Assembly: GCA_001792895.1 (NCBI GenBank)
Contig: MARA01000025.1
Coordinates: 496,001-560,000, forward strand
Direction: 5' to 3'
DNA length: 64,000 nt
Source of the DNA: Lentinus brumalis
Lineage: Eukaryota; Basidiomycota; Agaricomycetes; Polyporales; Polyporaceae
Shown here: piece after piece, positions 47,101-59,047 of the stretch
How positions within the stretch are numbered: position 1 is the stretch's first letter
Layout of the letters: every line of letters starts with the position of its first letter
Position numbers and translations under genes: made by a program
Notes under the pieces: model-generated
Databases searched by the model: none
The model's input: the letters and a program-made list of their open reading frames with translations, nothing else
Told to the model about the DNA's origin: nothing

Positions 47101-50100
47101 ATGGAAGCGCAGCCGTGGGCGTTTCCTGCGCGGCCAGGAAGTGCTCGGTGCGTGTCCCTTGCCCTTGCTTTGTTGTTATCTTCCTTGTGAAGGAAGCGTT
47201 GTGAAAGTTTGATGAAGGCGAGAGGAGATTGCACTGACGCAGGACATCTCCAGGTTGCCCGAGCTCGCCTCCGCTGTCTCCAGCCCGGCCTGGGTGCAAG
47301 TACTTACGCCAGTCGCGAATAGCGGCGCACCACGTAAATCCCGAATGGGTGACATAGAGAACAGCGTTTTTTGCGTCGTGGCTACGCCGCGGCGGACGGA
47401 GCCTAGTATGGACTTTCAATTCCTACGTTCATGGAAGATGTCGTCACCCGGCGAGCGTGCAGTGTGCCTTGCTCTGCAGACACGAGAGCCGCAGACGTGT
47501 TGAAGACCACCGCCGACCGCACTCCAGGCTGCTCTCGTCTCCCCCCGTTCCTGTTTCTCCCGAGGGCTCCCCGCGGCTGAACCTCGCTGTCGACGGCGGC
47601 GGTCCGTTGTACGACATCCGCGTCAAGCGCGACCTGTACGTGTGTCGCCCGCTCGGCAGCGCCATCTCACGTCTATTCTCTGTGATCTACATACAGCGAA
47701 TACATCGAAGCCCCGCCGGTCATCACGTCTCTCCTCCCGCCTCCTTTCCGTTGCCCAGCTTCGCAGACATCGCAAGTCTGCTCGTCAGGGGCGAAACCGT
47801 ACCGGGCACTCGGACACCCCACGGCAGCCTGTTCGATGTTCTCCTCTCCCATACTTACCAGCCCCTTCAGACAAGCTCCTGTCCAACTCTCTCCACCCTT
47901 CGCGCCGCGGCCACTCGTGCTGGACCTGGGCACCTCGCATGCCTTCTCTCCTCCTGTCCCTCCCGAGCTGGAGCCGGGCGCGCTCGGTAGGAACTTGCAG
48001 GGGTGGCGGGCTGTGGGTGAGTAGAGTTCGAGCGTCCTAACCGTGCATGCGGGGTTGCGGCGAGGTTCAGCCGAGCAGGACCCTTCCCCGCACCCCGCTG
48101 CGTGCCTATCAAGGTTTACCCCGCGCAGCCCGCTCCCCAGCCTGAGCACGCCAGCTCTGTGCGACTCCCATCGGGCGCCGGATCGCGGCCGCTTCCACAC
48201 GGCCTCAGGAAGGCGGGGCCTGGAGAAAGAACACGGTGCGGAGAATTGCCTATCAGAGGCTCCAGTGGAGGCCGTAGATGCGGATCGTGTCACCGTATCG
48301 CTGGCCCTGCATTTAGATCTCTTTGCGCCGACTTCGATTTCAATTTCGGGTGCGAAGCTTCGCGCTCGGACGTTGTGCACGGCGTATACCGATTTGTCGA
48401 TCCCCGTCACCCAGCTGCTACGCCCAGCATCTGCTTGCTGCGCAGGACTGGAGGGCGAAGAAGGCGCGACACACGGACGGACGCACGGACTGCGCCAGGC
48501 TGCATGCTCCGGCTGGACCTTGTCTATCAGCACACTGCGACGGTGCGTCCGAGCCCCTTCGTCATGATTCCGCTGCGTAGGCCCAGAGCGTCCCTGAGCA
48601 TGCATTGGTGGCCGGGACAGCTCCCGCACGCACACGCACACGCACTCGCACCGTGCACGGGCCTGGGGACACGTTCACGGAGGTATGACGATTGCCTCCC
48701 ACGTCGTCCAGCCAACCTTGCCGGACTTAACCCCCTCCGCCCCGCGCCCGATCTGGACAGGTCGGTCCCCCAGGCCTGGACCGAAGTCTAAAGCCTCTTT
48801 GTGCACCATGCTCGCCGTCCCACGCCCCCACGCCCCCACTCACCGCGTGGCCGGGCGGGCCGTGAACCCAGTGCTCCGGTTCGTCGGAGGCGTGACCAAC
48901 AGTGAGGGCAGTCAAAGCCCGAGGCGCACCGTGTACCATCTGAATATGCAGTCGCCAGTACGGAGCACAATGCACGCAGATGTCGAGCCAGATGCGTCCA
49001 GGCAGGCGGCGGCGTGCAGCCGTGTGCTCTCCGCGCTTTCGCCGGTGGTCAGACGTCCTGGAACAACGAACTGCCGGCCCAAGTTGAAGCGGTCTTGTTA
49101 GTGACAGCGAGTCTGACGGTCGACGTATGCGACACCATGGCTGGACGCTGCAGCACCTCCGCCCGCCGATGTATGCTCGTCGAATCGGGGTGGTATCGCA
49201 GCCGCCGGCAATCCTTCCAGGTGTGCGACAGGCTCAAGCTTCCGAGCTCTTCTGTGCAATGCCAGTGCGAGGCTATGGCTTCCTGCGACGACCGGACGTG
49301 CGACCTCAAGGTGCCCGCCTTCCACTGCGGGGTTCCCTCTTCAGTCTTCACAACCGACCGGCTCATCTTCGCCCCTCGCCCTGCGCCTTCTGCGGCGTAC
49401 AGCGCGACGCGTCTTGCGTATCGCTGCTTCGCTCGGGCGCGCGCTCGGGCAATCTGAATCGTGCGGCACAACCGCACCCTCGACGGTTTACGTTACGGCG
49501 CCCACCGAGGTTCCAGCGAGGACACTCCCCGCCCCCTCCTTCCCCGCCTGCACACCTCTCGGGTAATCCTTAGGCGGGAGGAGCTGACGGCTCGCCATCC
49601 TGTCAAGGAGTAAGTAGCGCCGCTGTGCGTCGGTGCAGATCCCCGGGACGGGCGACTTCGAGAATGATCGCCTGCTCTCCATGCGGGACATCCGGGGTTG
49701 ATCGGGGTGGTGGCGGTGGGCGAGACGCTTGCCGTCAATTGTCAGGCTGTTGTTCGTGCAGAGGGCCCTCCGTGGTTCTACCGCGTGGGGTGGGGTGCTG
49801 CGTCGTCGAGATGGCACCATCGTGTGGTCGAGGTGACGCGCTGTACGGTGTGCAGTACGGGAAGGTGGTCGAATTGTAGCGACCTACATACTTACCTCCA
49901 TTGCTGAGCTGAACTTGCTCAGCCCAGAGGTCGACCGGCCCGGTCGAGCTGTCGACGTGCACCCCATGATCATGGCGTGTCGCCACCTGTCGCAACACCC
50001 GGCCGGCGGTCTTGCAGTACACGTTCATAGAGGTTCAAAGGTGCCATCGCCTAAACCATGCACGGTCTTCAAACCATGTGCGGGGACGGAGCCAATCAGC

Positions 50101-50391
50101 CCTTGGATCGACGACATTCGCGATCAAAGGCCTAACCGGAATTGGCCTGTGTATCCAAGCGGACAGGGACAAGCGTAGGAGATGGCATCCGGAAACATAT
50201 GATACAATGGACGGACGTGGCTAACCACCTGCGAGAAGCAGCTGTAAGATATATGAGCGCGATCAGGACATCAGAGCGAGCAAAGCAAGAGAGCACAGAG
50301 ATAGCAAGCAGACGTACAACGACGGAGAGTTACGATGACGATGGACAAGACAAGACAAGACAAGATAGATCCCCATACACCAAAGATGCTG
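44129..50391. other. 6.3-kb gene-poor region upstream of creA
   Basis: GC-rich sequence with many overlapping frames on all strands, none with a recognisable domain, a consistent splice chain or a signal peptide. The largest, 47673-48641 on the minus strand, reads as low-complexity Ser/Arg/Gly and looks non-coding. The region may hold creA upstream regulatory DNA, long 5' UTRs or non-coding RNAs. I see no tRNA or rRNA. Confidence 0.45.
50343..50369 (+). repeat. Short CAAGA tandem repeat
   Basis: Several consecutive ACAAG units in the 3' flank of the next gene. Confidence 0.6.
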
Positions 50392-51495
50392 CTACTGAAT
50401 TACCGGCCGCGATCCCTTGACCCTCGCCAACTCATCGAGTAGCCTGGCCCGTTCGTTCAATAGGGCGAGGGTATACTCCGTAGGCGCGTTATGGGGAGTG
50501 ATAATCCGTCGCGCCCCAGTGCCGTCCGCTGAATGACTGTGTGGGTGCGACGGGGAGGCCGAGAAGCCAGAGTATGACTTCGCGCGACGGCCTCCACTCG
50601 AAGGAGGCGCACTCGCAGGCGAGCGCCGCTGAAAGTAGGACCGCAGCTCGGCGTTTTCATCCGCCTTGTGTATCCATCCGTTGTAGCGGACCGGGACTGG
50701 GGTCGTGGGGGTAGGCGGGAGATCATCCCCTTCGTCCGCGGACGCGCAGTGGCAGACGGACGTCTCGGCAGATGCGTCGAGCTCGAGGACCTCATCGGTG
50801 ACGAAGGACGGATCCTCGACTTCATGGATGCACCGGGGCTGCGATCTGCGTGAGGAGCTCCCTGCGGAGGATGCGAGGTTCGGGAGGGTAGGCAGCTCGA
50901 ACAATTCCGGATGCGCGAGCGGGGCCAGAGGCTCGGACGGGACTGACTCGATGGTGGTGTCGGTGTCGGCCAGCATGGAGGGCATCATAGACAAGTTTGA
51001 ATGCGCACCGCTCGTGACCGTGGAGTGTGTCGATGGGGACGCAGCGCGTCGATGCACGCGGGCGGGAAGGATAGGTGGCAGATCGTCTTCGCGCGACGAA
51101 CCTGCAAGAATGCCTCTGCGCCTTCCAAGCCAGCATAGGAGCTCACCGACGAATTCCACCTCGTCCTCCTCTCCCGTCGCGAGCCTGCGTGGATCGATAT
51201 CGCTCAGGCCGACGTCCTCCCCGCCTAGGATGTCGTTCTCGAACACGCCGAGGAAGATCTTCATCGCTTGCACCTTGTTCGCGAAGTCGCGCGACGCGCG
51301 CACCACGGGATCTATCGGGAGCCTTTGTTGCAAAATAGACTCGAGAATGCCAAGCAGCAGGCCGGGTGTGAGGTCCCAGGGGGTTTCGAGAGCGAACGGG
51401 AGCGGAATGGACAGCTTGGTGACTAGCTCGTTGAGGTTGTCTACCAAGTGGCGATCTTGGAGTGTTCTAGACCGCTGCTGGCCCGCAGAGGCCAT
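50392..51495 (-). CDS. Protein with helical N-terminal domain, possibly DUF5745 (CH-like)
   Basis: A single frame of 367 codons from ATG 51493-51495. The N-terminal 110 residues look globular and helical: 'LVDNLNELVTKLSIPLPFAL', 'WDLTPGLLLGILESILQQRL', 'NKVQAMKIFLGVFENDILGG'. This recalls the calponin-homology-like DUF5745 family of fungi (from memory, unverified). The middle is acidic and Ser/Pro-rich, likely disordered. The end ('YTLALLNERARLLDELARVK') could be a short coiled coil. No TM segment. The frame extends upstream to 51615, but ATG 51495 fits a better context. Head-to-head with the gene at 52488. Confidence 0.65.
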   Translation of the reverse strand: MASAGQQRSRTLQDRHLVDNLNELVTKLSIPLPFALETPWDLTPGLLLGILESILQQRLPIDPVVRASRDFANKVQAMKIFLGVFENDILGGEDVGLSDIDPRRLATGEEDEVEFVGELLCWLGRRRGILAGSSREDDLPPILPARVHRRAASPSTHSTVTSGAHSNLSMMPSMLADTDTTIESVPSEPLAPLAHPELFELPTLPNLASSAGSSSRRSQPRCIHEVEDPSFVTDEVLELDASAETSVCHCASADEGDDLPPTPTTPVPVRYNGWIHKADENAELRSYFQRRSPASAPPSSGGRRAKSYSGFSASPSHPHSHSADGTGARRIITPHNAPTEYTLALLNERARLLDELARVKGSRPVIQ

Positions 51496-52487
51496 TATGA
51501 ACCGCTGACCCGCTGCGTACTGATGACAAGGGTTCGAACGAATCGTAACAGAAAGGAAATAGCTTCGTGCGCGGAGGATGCAGGCGTAAGTACGAAGTTT
51601 GTCTTTGTTATGCAAGAGCCTTGGATCCTAACAAGCGCAAACAACCCCTTCTCACCGACTTACTCCGAACCATGACAATATTGAAGCACTTCAATACGTC
51701 GCGCTTCTCCACGTCCGACAGCTGAACATGTTGCGTCGGCCGGCATTTAGCGATCTACCCGATCTACCAGTGATACACTGCGTGGTGAGTCGCTCCTATG
51801 ACGAAAGGAGAACACCTGACTTCGACGGCTGCTTCGCGAGTCTGACCGTGCGCTTTAACTTGGGTTTGAGCTGGAGGAAGATAATCAGAGCGACCGGGTG
51901 CGTCGTTATGAGTATGTCAGGCGGTCCAGGCCACAACGTGCATGCGCTCTGCATATTTTCGACCCGGGAAATCGGGTGTGATAGAGATATGCGACGACTG
52001 CAGTGCGCCCGCGGTATAGGCCTAGAACTCGAACAGCAGGACTGTAACGTATAATAGAGTCTGGTGGGCGGATCATGGTGCTTCAAGGGCATCGGCGTCG
52101 CCGCCCGAGTCGCCGCCGTATTCGGGCCACTGGCGTGCGGGCAGCCGCGACGTGATACAGTACTAGTGATGAGCCCCCAGTCGAGACGCAAGTGCTATGT
52201 CATGATCCAGTGGGACAGATTTAGAGAGTCCAACCAACTGAACCACGGTTCCTCTCTAAGCTCCTCGGCGCCTCTCTTGCCTTTCCGAGCCCAGCGTGTC
52301 AAACGTTCATGGACAGGGGCTCATCACTTACCACATACCTCTCTGCCTCTTGCAACCAGGGGTGTGTTTGCTGCCGCGGTCGCAAAAGTCACCATCCTCA
52401 CAACGAAGTTCAGAAGCTCAAACGCTCAGAAGATTCATCCCTATATTTAGTACACTCTCGTCCTCAGCTTCGGACTCCCTCGCCCCT
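51496..52487. promoter_or_regulatory. Divergent intergenic region
   Basis: About 1 kb between two divergently oriented start codons. 'CTATATTTAG' at 52441-52450 is a possible weak TATA element for the plus-strand gene. No coding frame is supported. Confidence 0.35.
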
Positions 52488-53305
52488 ATGGTTTCGGTAT
52501 CAACGGAGGTACATAAGCTATTACTACGTTGTCTATATGCTCAGGTCAGTTGGATCTAGGTGCTGCAGAGGATCGATGGCGGAGCCCCGGAGAACAGCTC
52601 TGCCGCGGACGAACCCTGCTACCTCGGATACAGCACCATGTTCGGTGACGATCCCGCTTTGCGGACAAAAACGTCTCTGGATGCCTACATGGAGAAAACG
52701 TTCGGGGTCTCCGACGCCGTGCCCACCCATATGCAGGAGCAGGCGGCGGCGTTCACCAACACGACGCCCGAGGAAATGGCCAACCACGCGGTCATGCGCA
52801 TGCAGGAGCTCGGTTGCTACAGTATAGGTGTAAGAAGATCTTGAGACGTTCGTGATACATCCTCTCACCTCTATCACAGGAAAAGCCTAAGCACGACGAT
52901 CCATCCGTCATGTATCTCAAGGTCCCCGCCTCTCAATACTCCCTCCGACTCTGGGCTGTATACGAACCAGAAATCAATGTTGTGCTGCTCGACTATTTCG
53001 ACGACCGTCGACTAGTACCGGTCAACCAGCCTAAAGGGTTCTCGTTGTGGCCTCACCCTAACAACGGTGACGGGGTTTACATCGAGGCGGAAGGCCCGTT
53101 GAGGTCCGCTCAGTCTGTACTTGGCGATTACTTCGACGACGTGCGAGAAACGGTTGTGCCCGAAGGGAAGGATTGGTACAATGTAGTGGAAGCGTCGTAT
53201 ATGACGCTGAAGCGCGATGGTCTCCCCGACTACGACTTCCAGGTTCCCGTCTTCCCCCGCTCACAGTTCGTGCGGTTCAGCCGCAACCCCTACGCATCTG
53301 TGTAA
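52488..53305 (+). CDS. Unknown soluble protein, 238 aa, 3 exons
   Basis: Exons 52488-52508 (7 codons), 52560-52829 and 52880-53305 join in phase 0 with 50-51-nt introns. The product has no signal peptide or TM segment. It contains 'ADEPCYLGYSTMFGDDPALR', 'TPEEMANHAVMRMQELG', 'YSLRLWAVYEPEINVVLLDY' and 'FPRSQFVRFSRNPYASV'. The second half has a beta-rich look with many aromatic residues. I do not recognise the family. The consistent intron phases and frame support a real gene. Confidence 0.7.
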
Positions 53306-53999
53306 TGGTAGACCGTACCCGACAGCAGCAGACATCGTACCCAGCCACGTATCAATCGCTCCTGTGTGTAGTTGTACATCCAGTGACATGTATTTGGATG
53401 GCTTCGTCTTCGATCGCCTATGACACTTGGAGGCCTACAGCGCGCGGGCAGATCGCCATAGGTCCTGTGCAAAACCGAGTAATCGCAATGAGAGCATACT
53501 GGCTGGCAATACTGTCACCGGCAGCATGCGCTGCGCGGTGAATGCCAATCCTATGTGTAGATCAACGCCTTCGAGCGCATGATGTTCGGTATATGAGCGG
53601 CGCACTGTCCTCGTCGACATCAGGCCTCACGGGGAGGCCCCAGCAGCTCGCCTGTCCTTCGACTTGTACTTAGCTTCCGATACGAACATGTACAACAGCT
53701 GGGAGTGGGACAGCTTGAATCTATGGCATGCGAAGACGGTGAAAATCGTGCTCAACCCGGCGCTGGCGTTAGGACGCTTCCTTTGCCACATACACACTCA
53801 ACGACTGCGTAATGCACCGAAAGTCAATTTCGTAATGGAGCCTGAGAGAATGCCCGGAGGGACCGCGTGCATCCTCCAGCGGAACATCAGTACAGTTGTA
53901 CACAAGCGATGTTGAGTCCTCCATCATATCTCCTCCTCCCTCCTCCTCCCAGTGGTCTTCTCAGAGAGCCATCTTCGGCTCTTCGGGAGGATGCTCCCA
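53306..53999. other. Intergenic region
   Basis: Between convergent 3' ends of the unknown gene and the first small secreted protein gene. Nothing recognised. Confidence 0.4.
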
Positions 54000-54545
54000 C
54001 TAAGCTGCACCACAGAAATCCGTGCAGCTGAAGGACGAGATGCGGTCGTTAAGCTCGGGATTGCTGGAGGCATCAAGCGCCCCGAAGACATTCGTGATCT
54101 CGCTTTGGCAGATTGGATCGCTAGGAGGTCAACCCTAGTCAGCATCATTCTAGCGAATGCATACCTGCCCATCCTCGGACACGGCATGGGGCACTCACTC
54201 GTAGACTGCAGTAAGAGAGTCAGCGACAGCGTGATAGAAGAGCAACAGGCTCGGACGCACCAATGCAACTCGTGCAGTCGGCCGGCCTGAAGCTCGAGAT
54301 CTGGCCGGCGAAGTCGGGGCCGAGGGTGATGCACGTGTTGAGCTCGAACAACTCGGAGTCGTCGTTGCAGTTCTGGAAATCGACGTCTACGCAGAACTTG
54401 ACATTGCGTTCGAGCTGCAAGACGCGGTCTGCGTGAGTGGGCAGTACATGGATGGCGGCGGTAAGTGAACCCGTACCCGTTTAAATACCGCAGCTGAGCT
54501 GCTCGCGACAAGGGATGCCACCAGGGCGAAGACGGCGAAGCGCAT
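54000..54545 (-). CDS. Small secreted cysteine-rich protein, copy 1
   Basis: Exons: 54545-54477, 54414-54261, 54205-54199 (7 nt) and 54120-54000, 116 aa. The signal peptide is 'MRFAVFALVASLVASSSAAV'. The mature chain has eight cysteines: 'VKFCVDVDFQNCNDDSEL', 'NTCITLGPDFAGQISSF', 'ADCTSCIG', 'DPICQSEITNVFGALD', 'LNDRISSFSCTDFCGAA'. Two 'ISSF' segments suggest an internal duplication of a small fold. Exon lengths 69, 154 and 7 nt are identical in copy 2. Function unknown; the size and Cys content are those of fungal small secreted proteins. The three-exon join around the 7-nt exon rests on conservation with copy 2. Confidence 0.7.
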
Positions 54546-55461
54546 GGCCGAAGAGTCGAGACAATGGGAGAAGAGGTAGCGGAGGCAAACGACGGGGAAG
54601 ACCAGCGAGCGCAGCTCGAGACGAAGACTTCGGATGGGCTTGGACGCAGCGGCGGCAACAGCGTTCTTATATCAACGCGAAGCCCCGCGTCCGTACCCGC
54701 ACCTGTAACTCGGAGTTGGGATACTATCAAGATGCGCCGAGATACATTCGCGGAGAGCGCACCTGAATGAAGACCTGAGATGAGGACTACATGCTCACAG
54801 CACACGAGACTTCTCCCTCCGCAGATGCAGTTCCCACTGGCAGAGGTCTGTGGGCGTCACGACGATGGAACTTCAGTCGTTCAACTGGTGATTTCCCGTT
54901 ACAACCGATCGCGCTGACCTGCGCCCGTGGAGATGTGCCATAGTAAGTTCATGTTGATGCTGAGAAAAGGGCGTTGGCACTGCGACGATTGTCAGCATGT
55001 CTAAGTACTTACTTATCATCATGGCCGGGTCCTCAGTGGCAAGTCAGGATGAAGTAACGCGGCTGAGTGTACTGAATACTTACTACTTAGTCTGATGACT
55101 TGAATCAGTCGGGGTTCGACGCTCCCTATCGAGGATGCTCTGTTCTGGGAGTCAACGAAGTGCGATGCCGGCCGCGGTCTAGCTCTATTTGGTGGTGTTA
55201 TGCAAGAGCTTTCGATCTTAACACGAACAAATAACGCCGACTCTGCTTCCATTGCCAGAAGGGGACATTACACCCGTTCTCTGCTTCCTGACAGGCTCAA
55301 TAATTACGGGCTGCTTTCCAGCGATACAGGTACGCCAGCGATGTACTGAGTTACAGAGACCACTGCCAGCATCATCAGCTTCTGCCTCGACTAAATAGGA
55401 CCTCAGGCCGCACGGAACGCTGCTTTTTTACACCTGGACCTGGTGGACCATCATGGTACAA
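54546..55461. other. Intergenic region with start of duplicated segment
   Basis: Promoter of secreted copy 1, then, from about 55190, sequence repeated near 59770. Confidence 0.45.
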
Positions 55462-56034
55462 CTATTGCACGGCGTCCGCGCACTCGAAAGACGAGGCCCG
55501 ATCGTTCGCAGTCGCAGGGTCTAGACGGCCATTTTGAGAGTCGCTGTCAATGACGCTACTGAAGATCACCGCTATAGGCTGCTGACAGTGCGCATCGCTA
55601 GGGAGTCCATCATCAGTATCGTACATCATACCGAGCATACCCAGCGCATTCACGGCCGTAAACGACACTTACTCGAAGACTGCATGGCGAAGGGTAGGAG
55701 TCAGTAAGGGCCTCGCAATGACTGACGTTTGAAGAGCGACGTACGAGCGCAAAATGTGAAGGCGCTGCCCGGTTCGAAGCTTGAAATCTTGTTGTCGAAG
55801 TCGGCATCGACAGCAATGCACTTTTCTAACTCGACAGTTTGATCCTTGCAGTTGCCTTGGAAGTCAAAATCGACGCAAAAGTGTACCGAGTCTGATTCCT
55901 GGGAGAGGCACAAAGCGTGAGCGAAGGACAGCCAGGTGGCGAACACTTCGAATATGGACACATACGCGTTTGATCACCGCAGCTGAACTGCTCGCGACGA
56001 AGCCCGCCACCAGGGTGAAAATTGCCGAGCGCAT
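55462..56034 (-). CDS. Small secreted cysteine-rich protein, copy 2
   Basis: Exons: 56034-55966, 55898-55745, 55679-55673 (7 nt) and 55597-55462, 121 aa. The signal peptide is 'MRSAIFTLVAGFVASSSAAV'. The mature chain has 'SVHFCVDFDFQGNCKDQTV', 'ELEKCIAVDADFDNKISSF', 'FTFCA', then 'DAHCQQPIAVIFSSVID' and 'ANDRASSFECADAVQ'. It aligns throughout with copy 1 and keeps the same exon sizes and phases, but has fewer cysteines at the C-terminus. Secreted; role unknown. Divergent from DUF6533 gene A. Confidence 0.7.
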
Positions 56035-57256
56035 GGTCGAAGAGTAGAGACAGCGGGGGACAGGAAGGAGCGAGGGAACCAGCGAGCACAGCTCGAGTCA
56101 GAGAGAAATATGGATGTTCTTGAACGGAGGGGCAGTCATGGCGTTCTTATACCAGATGGAAGCTCGGCGTCACCAGGTGGCCGCGCCCGTACTTGCGAGC
56201 GGCCGCGATGGTATCAGGTGCGTACTGTTGCAAGGCAGTGGCAAAGATGCATCTGAATGAAGACTTGACATAGAAGCAACATAATAGCCACGGCCTATGA
56301 CGATTATCAGAGCGCCGACGAGCAGAACTCTGTGGGCGACTCAATCAGCAACCTTGGCAGGAAGTAATCAGTGCGCCGTATCGCGCTGGCATGCGCCGGT
56401 AAAGATTGTCGCCAACTCGCCTTGGTTTCCTCCAGTGCGGGTAGTTAGATGTGAGTTTCTGGAATGAGAGAATGAGGTGCATGGCAGGTCAATTTGCGCG
56501 ACAGCGGCGGCGTCGTGTTGCTTGCACATTCATTTGAACGTGAGCCTTGTAGACTGTGAAGGTTCTCCGTTCAGGATACTTACATGGCGTTGATGTCAAT
56601 GCCGACAGCTTGGAGAATGATCTCAGTAAGTTACTTACATGTTCAACGAAGTCGACGACGGCTGGGCTTGGCTGGTCAGCCTGGAAGTATTTGGCTTTGT
56701 TATGCAACGGCTTCCGATCCTAACACGGACAAATACCGCCGCCACTACCACGTTCTGCGGGACACCAGTGACAGCTCATCGTCACTGGTCTGAAGAGGGT
56801 CGACGCAGCTGAGATGAACTACCGGGAGCGCCACGCACAATTCGTGCTTCGAACAAGACTATCAAGTAATATCAGCGCTAGCGTCGCTCGCCCGGTGAAA
56901 CAACGACTAACCCGCCGGCGGTCGTCTGGGCCTGATGTGACATTTTCCCTATCAACCTTCTCCGATATTGCGTCGCATTTCGCATCAAGACTTGCGCGTT
57001 TAAACTGCGACCTCGGGCGCGGTGGGAACTGGATGGTCAGAACATAAGCATTCCGATAACGGCATGTATAGGTTTTTAGTCTGCGATTATTCCTGTATGG
57101 CGCCTGCGCTACTAACATTTGCAACAAAGTAGTGTCCCTCGGAAGCCGTGCGGCAGCCTTAGCTTGTACCTTATCGGACGACAGACGTATAAAAGGTGGT
57201 AACTTGAAGGATCTCCGGCCGCTCAGCGTCTGCTGGAAGGCCCTCATTCTACGATC
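56035..57256. other. Intergenic region between divergent cluster genes
   Basis: Carries promoters of secreted copy 2 and DUF6533 gene A. The last about 250 bp are similar to 60280-60508, upstream of gene B. Confidence 0.5.
57188..57194 (+). promoter_or_regulatory. TATA box of DUF6533 gene A
   Basis: TATAAAA 63-69 bp before ATG 57257, in the segment shared with gene B. Confidence 0.6.
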
Positions 57257-59047
57257 ATGTCTTCCTCCCTAACCGATCCCGCCGAGGTAGCCGCAATCAT
57301 CGCTGTATACGACACGCTGCAAGTGATCTCGAACGAATTGAAGGGCTCAACTACTTACCTCTCACTGCAGATATCTATCCAACCGGTTCGGACTTGCAGC
57401 GTTCTGTGAGTTGACATCCCAAACGAGTTTGCAGTCCAGTATGTAGGCTTACACCGCTTTCTCACAGCATTTCTCGTGTTCGAATATGTGATCACATTCG
57501 ACCAAGAAGTGCACATGTTCTGGCAAAGACGATGGACCGGAGCCTCCATACTGTTCTTTCTGACTAGATACATACCGATCCTTGCTTACGCCGTTCAGTT
57601 GATGGAGTTCATCTCCATGTCAGATGAGGTACGTCGACCTCTGCGACGAAGATAGACCTGCTGTCACTCACTTGTGTGCTAGAGGTACCTCTACTCCCAC
57701 CCGACATCGGCAACTTGCCTTCATCGGACTGACGAGATGTTTGACAGTTGCAATCTGCTCGTGAAGGCCGGCAACGGTCTTGTGTTCATTCAATACCTCA
57801 CATGGGCAAGTGGGTGTCTGACGTCTGTCTGTATGCGCTCCGCGGCTCACCGCTCGTCCTCAGCGTTTTCTGGTATGCGGGCCCTCGCGCTGAGCAGAAA
57901 CTGGTATATAGCCGTGCCGATTTTCGGGCTATCGGTCGTTGCCTTCGGCGTCAACATGGTGAGCTCAAGGGTTTGGGCCTGAACTCAAAACCACACAATT
58001 GATGACACTCCCTGCTAGGCTCAGTTTGGCCTTGGGCTGTTCGGTACGAACGACCCGATCTTTGGATGCATGCCCGAAATACCTATCACTGCGGAGGAGG
58101 CAAAGAAGTAAGTCTCGTTCTGCACTAGAATGCTTAGTGTACTAAGTTCACAGTTCCGTCATGCTCAAACACTTGCCACAGATGTACGCCTCTGATTGCC
58201 ACCGGCTTGACGGGCTAATATTGACAGATGGCCGCTCAGTGACGATCATTGTCCGCACATGTCTGATCACCGCGGACATCTGCCTCATCATCATCACCTG
58301 GGTGGGGATCCCGAAGTTTGCAGGCATCCGCGAGACGATGCGTGTGTCGTCGCTGTCAAGCATCCTCATGCGAGATGGTGAGCGCCGGGCCCGATGCCGC
58401 CGTATGGCGATCCCTGGAACTCACCCAGTGCTCTTCCAGGTCTGATCTACTTCGCGCAAGTATCTCACGTACTTGCCGCTTCTAACTGCGAAGCTAAGCA
58501 TCTGCTTCGGATCGTAGTGTGCTGTTCGTGCTCAACTCGTTGCACCTTGCACTTACCATGATCTCGGTGCGTCCCGCAGGATATGACGATACTGCTATCG
58601 CTGGCCTGACGTACAGAGTCCTAGTTCGTACGGGCATACTCGCCGACAAGCTATATCACCATCTTCACCGAGCCGTGCGTCTCGCCAGTCGCTCGGAGAC
58701 TCCTCTGAACTTACCTCTTGCGTCCCCTCAGAATCACCGCAGTCTTGATCTCCCGCTTCCTACTCGACCTCCAGGCCGCGAATCGCAAGACAGTCATCAT
58801 GGACTCCGAGGACCCACTGTATATCAGTACCGTGTCCTTCGCGGACACGCTCAGCTTTGCGAGGGTGGTCGGATCCCTGGGCGAGTCTATGGTTGCTGGG
58901 GAAGCGGGCCGGACTTCGGACGACTATACAACTGGCGAGTCGGACGACTCGGAGCCTACGCGCGTCGAGGACGAGGAGGGTACAGAAAGCCCTATCGTGT
59001 TCAAGGAAGGCGAGCCCGCGCCGGCTATAGAGCTCGAGTTTCGCTGA
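57257..59047 (+). CDS. DUF6533 multi-pass membrane protein A
   Basis: Supported exons: 57257-57318, 57371-57405, 57435-57628, 57748-57809, 57864-57958, 58019-58107, one ending at 58377, 58440-58455, 58518-58566, 58625-58674 and 58732-59047. A 2-nt exon at 57683-57684 may be needed. DUF6533 signature: 'YVGLHRFLTAFLVFEYVITF', 'DQEVHMFWQRRWTGASILFF', 'LTRYIPILAYAVQLMEFISM'. More TM segments follow ('NWYIAVPIFGLSVVAFGV', 'LITADICLIIITW', 'VLFVLNSLHLALTMIS') and an acidic cytosolic tail. Function unknown. Two introns use GC donors (57319, 58456). The join into the exon at about 58180-58377 does not fit in phase. Confidence 0.75.

Larger units (their letters stand above)
55190..59047. repeat. Tandem duplication unit A (secreted gene + DUF6533 gene)
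   Basis: Extended similarity to unit B (about 59768-62303). It covers the 3' flank of the secreted gene, its exons, the promoter and nearly all DUF6533 exons and introns. Unit A has about 0.9 kb between the two genes that unit B lacks. Boundaries are approximate and were judged by eye. Confidence 0.7.

Noticed and set aside
47673..48641. 322-codon minus-strand open frame
   Set aside because: Low-complexity Ser/Arg/Gly composition, overlapping long frames on the other strand in the same GC-rich stretch, and no domain or splice support.
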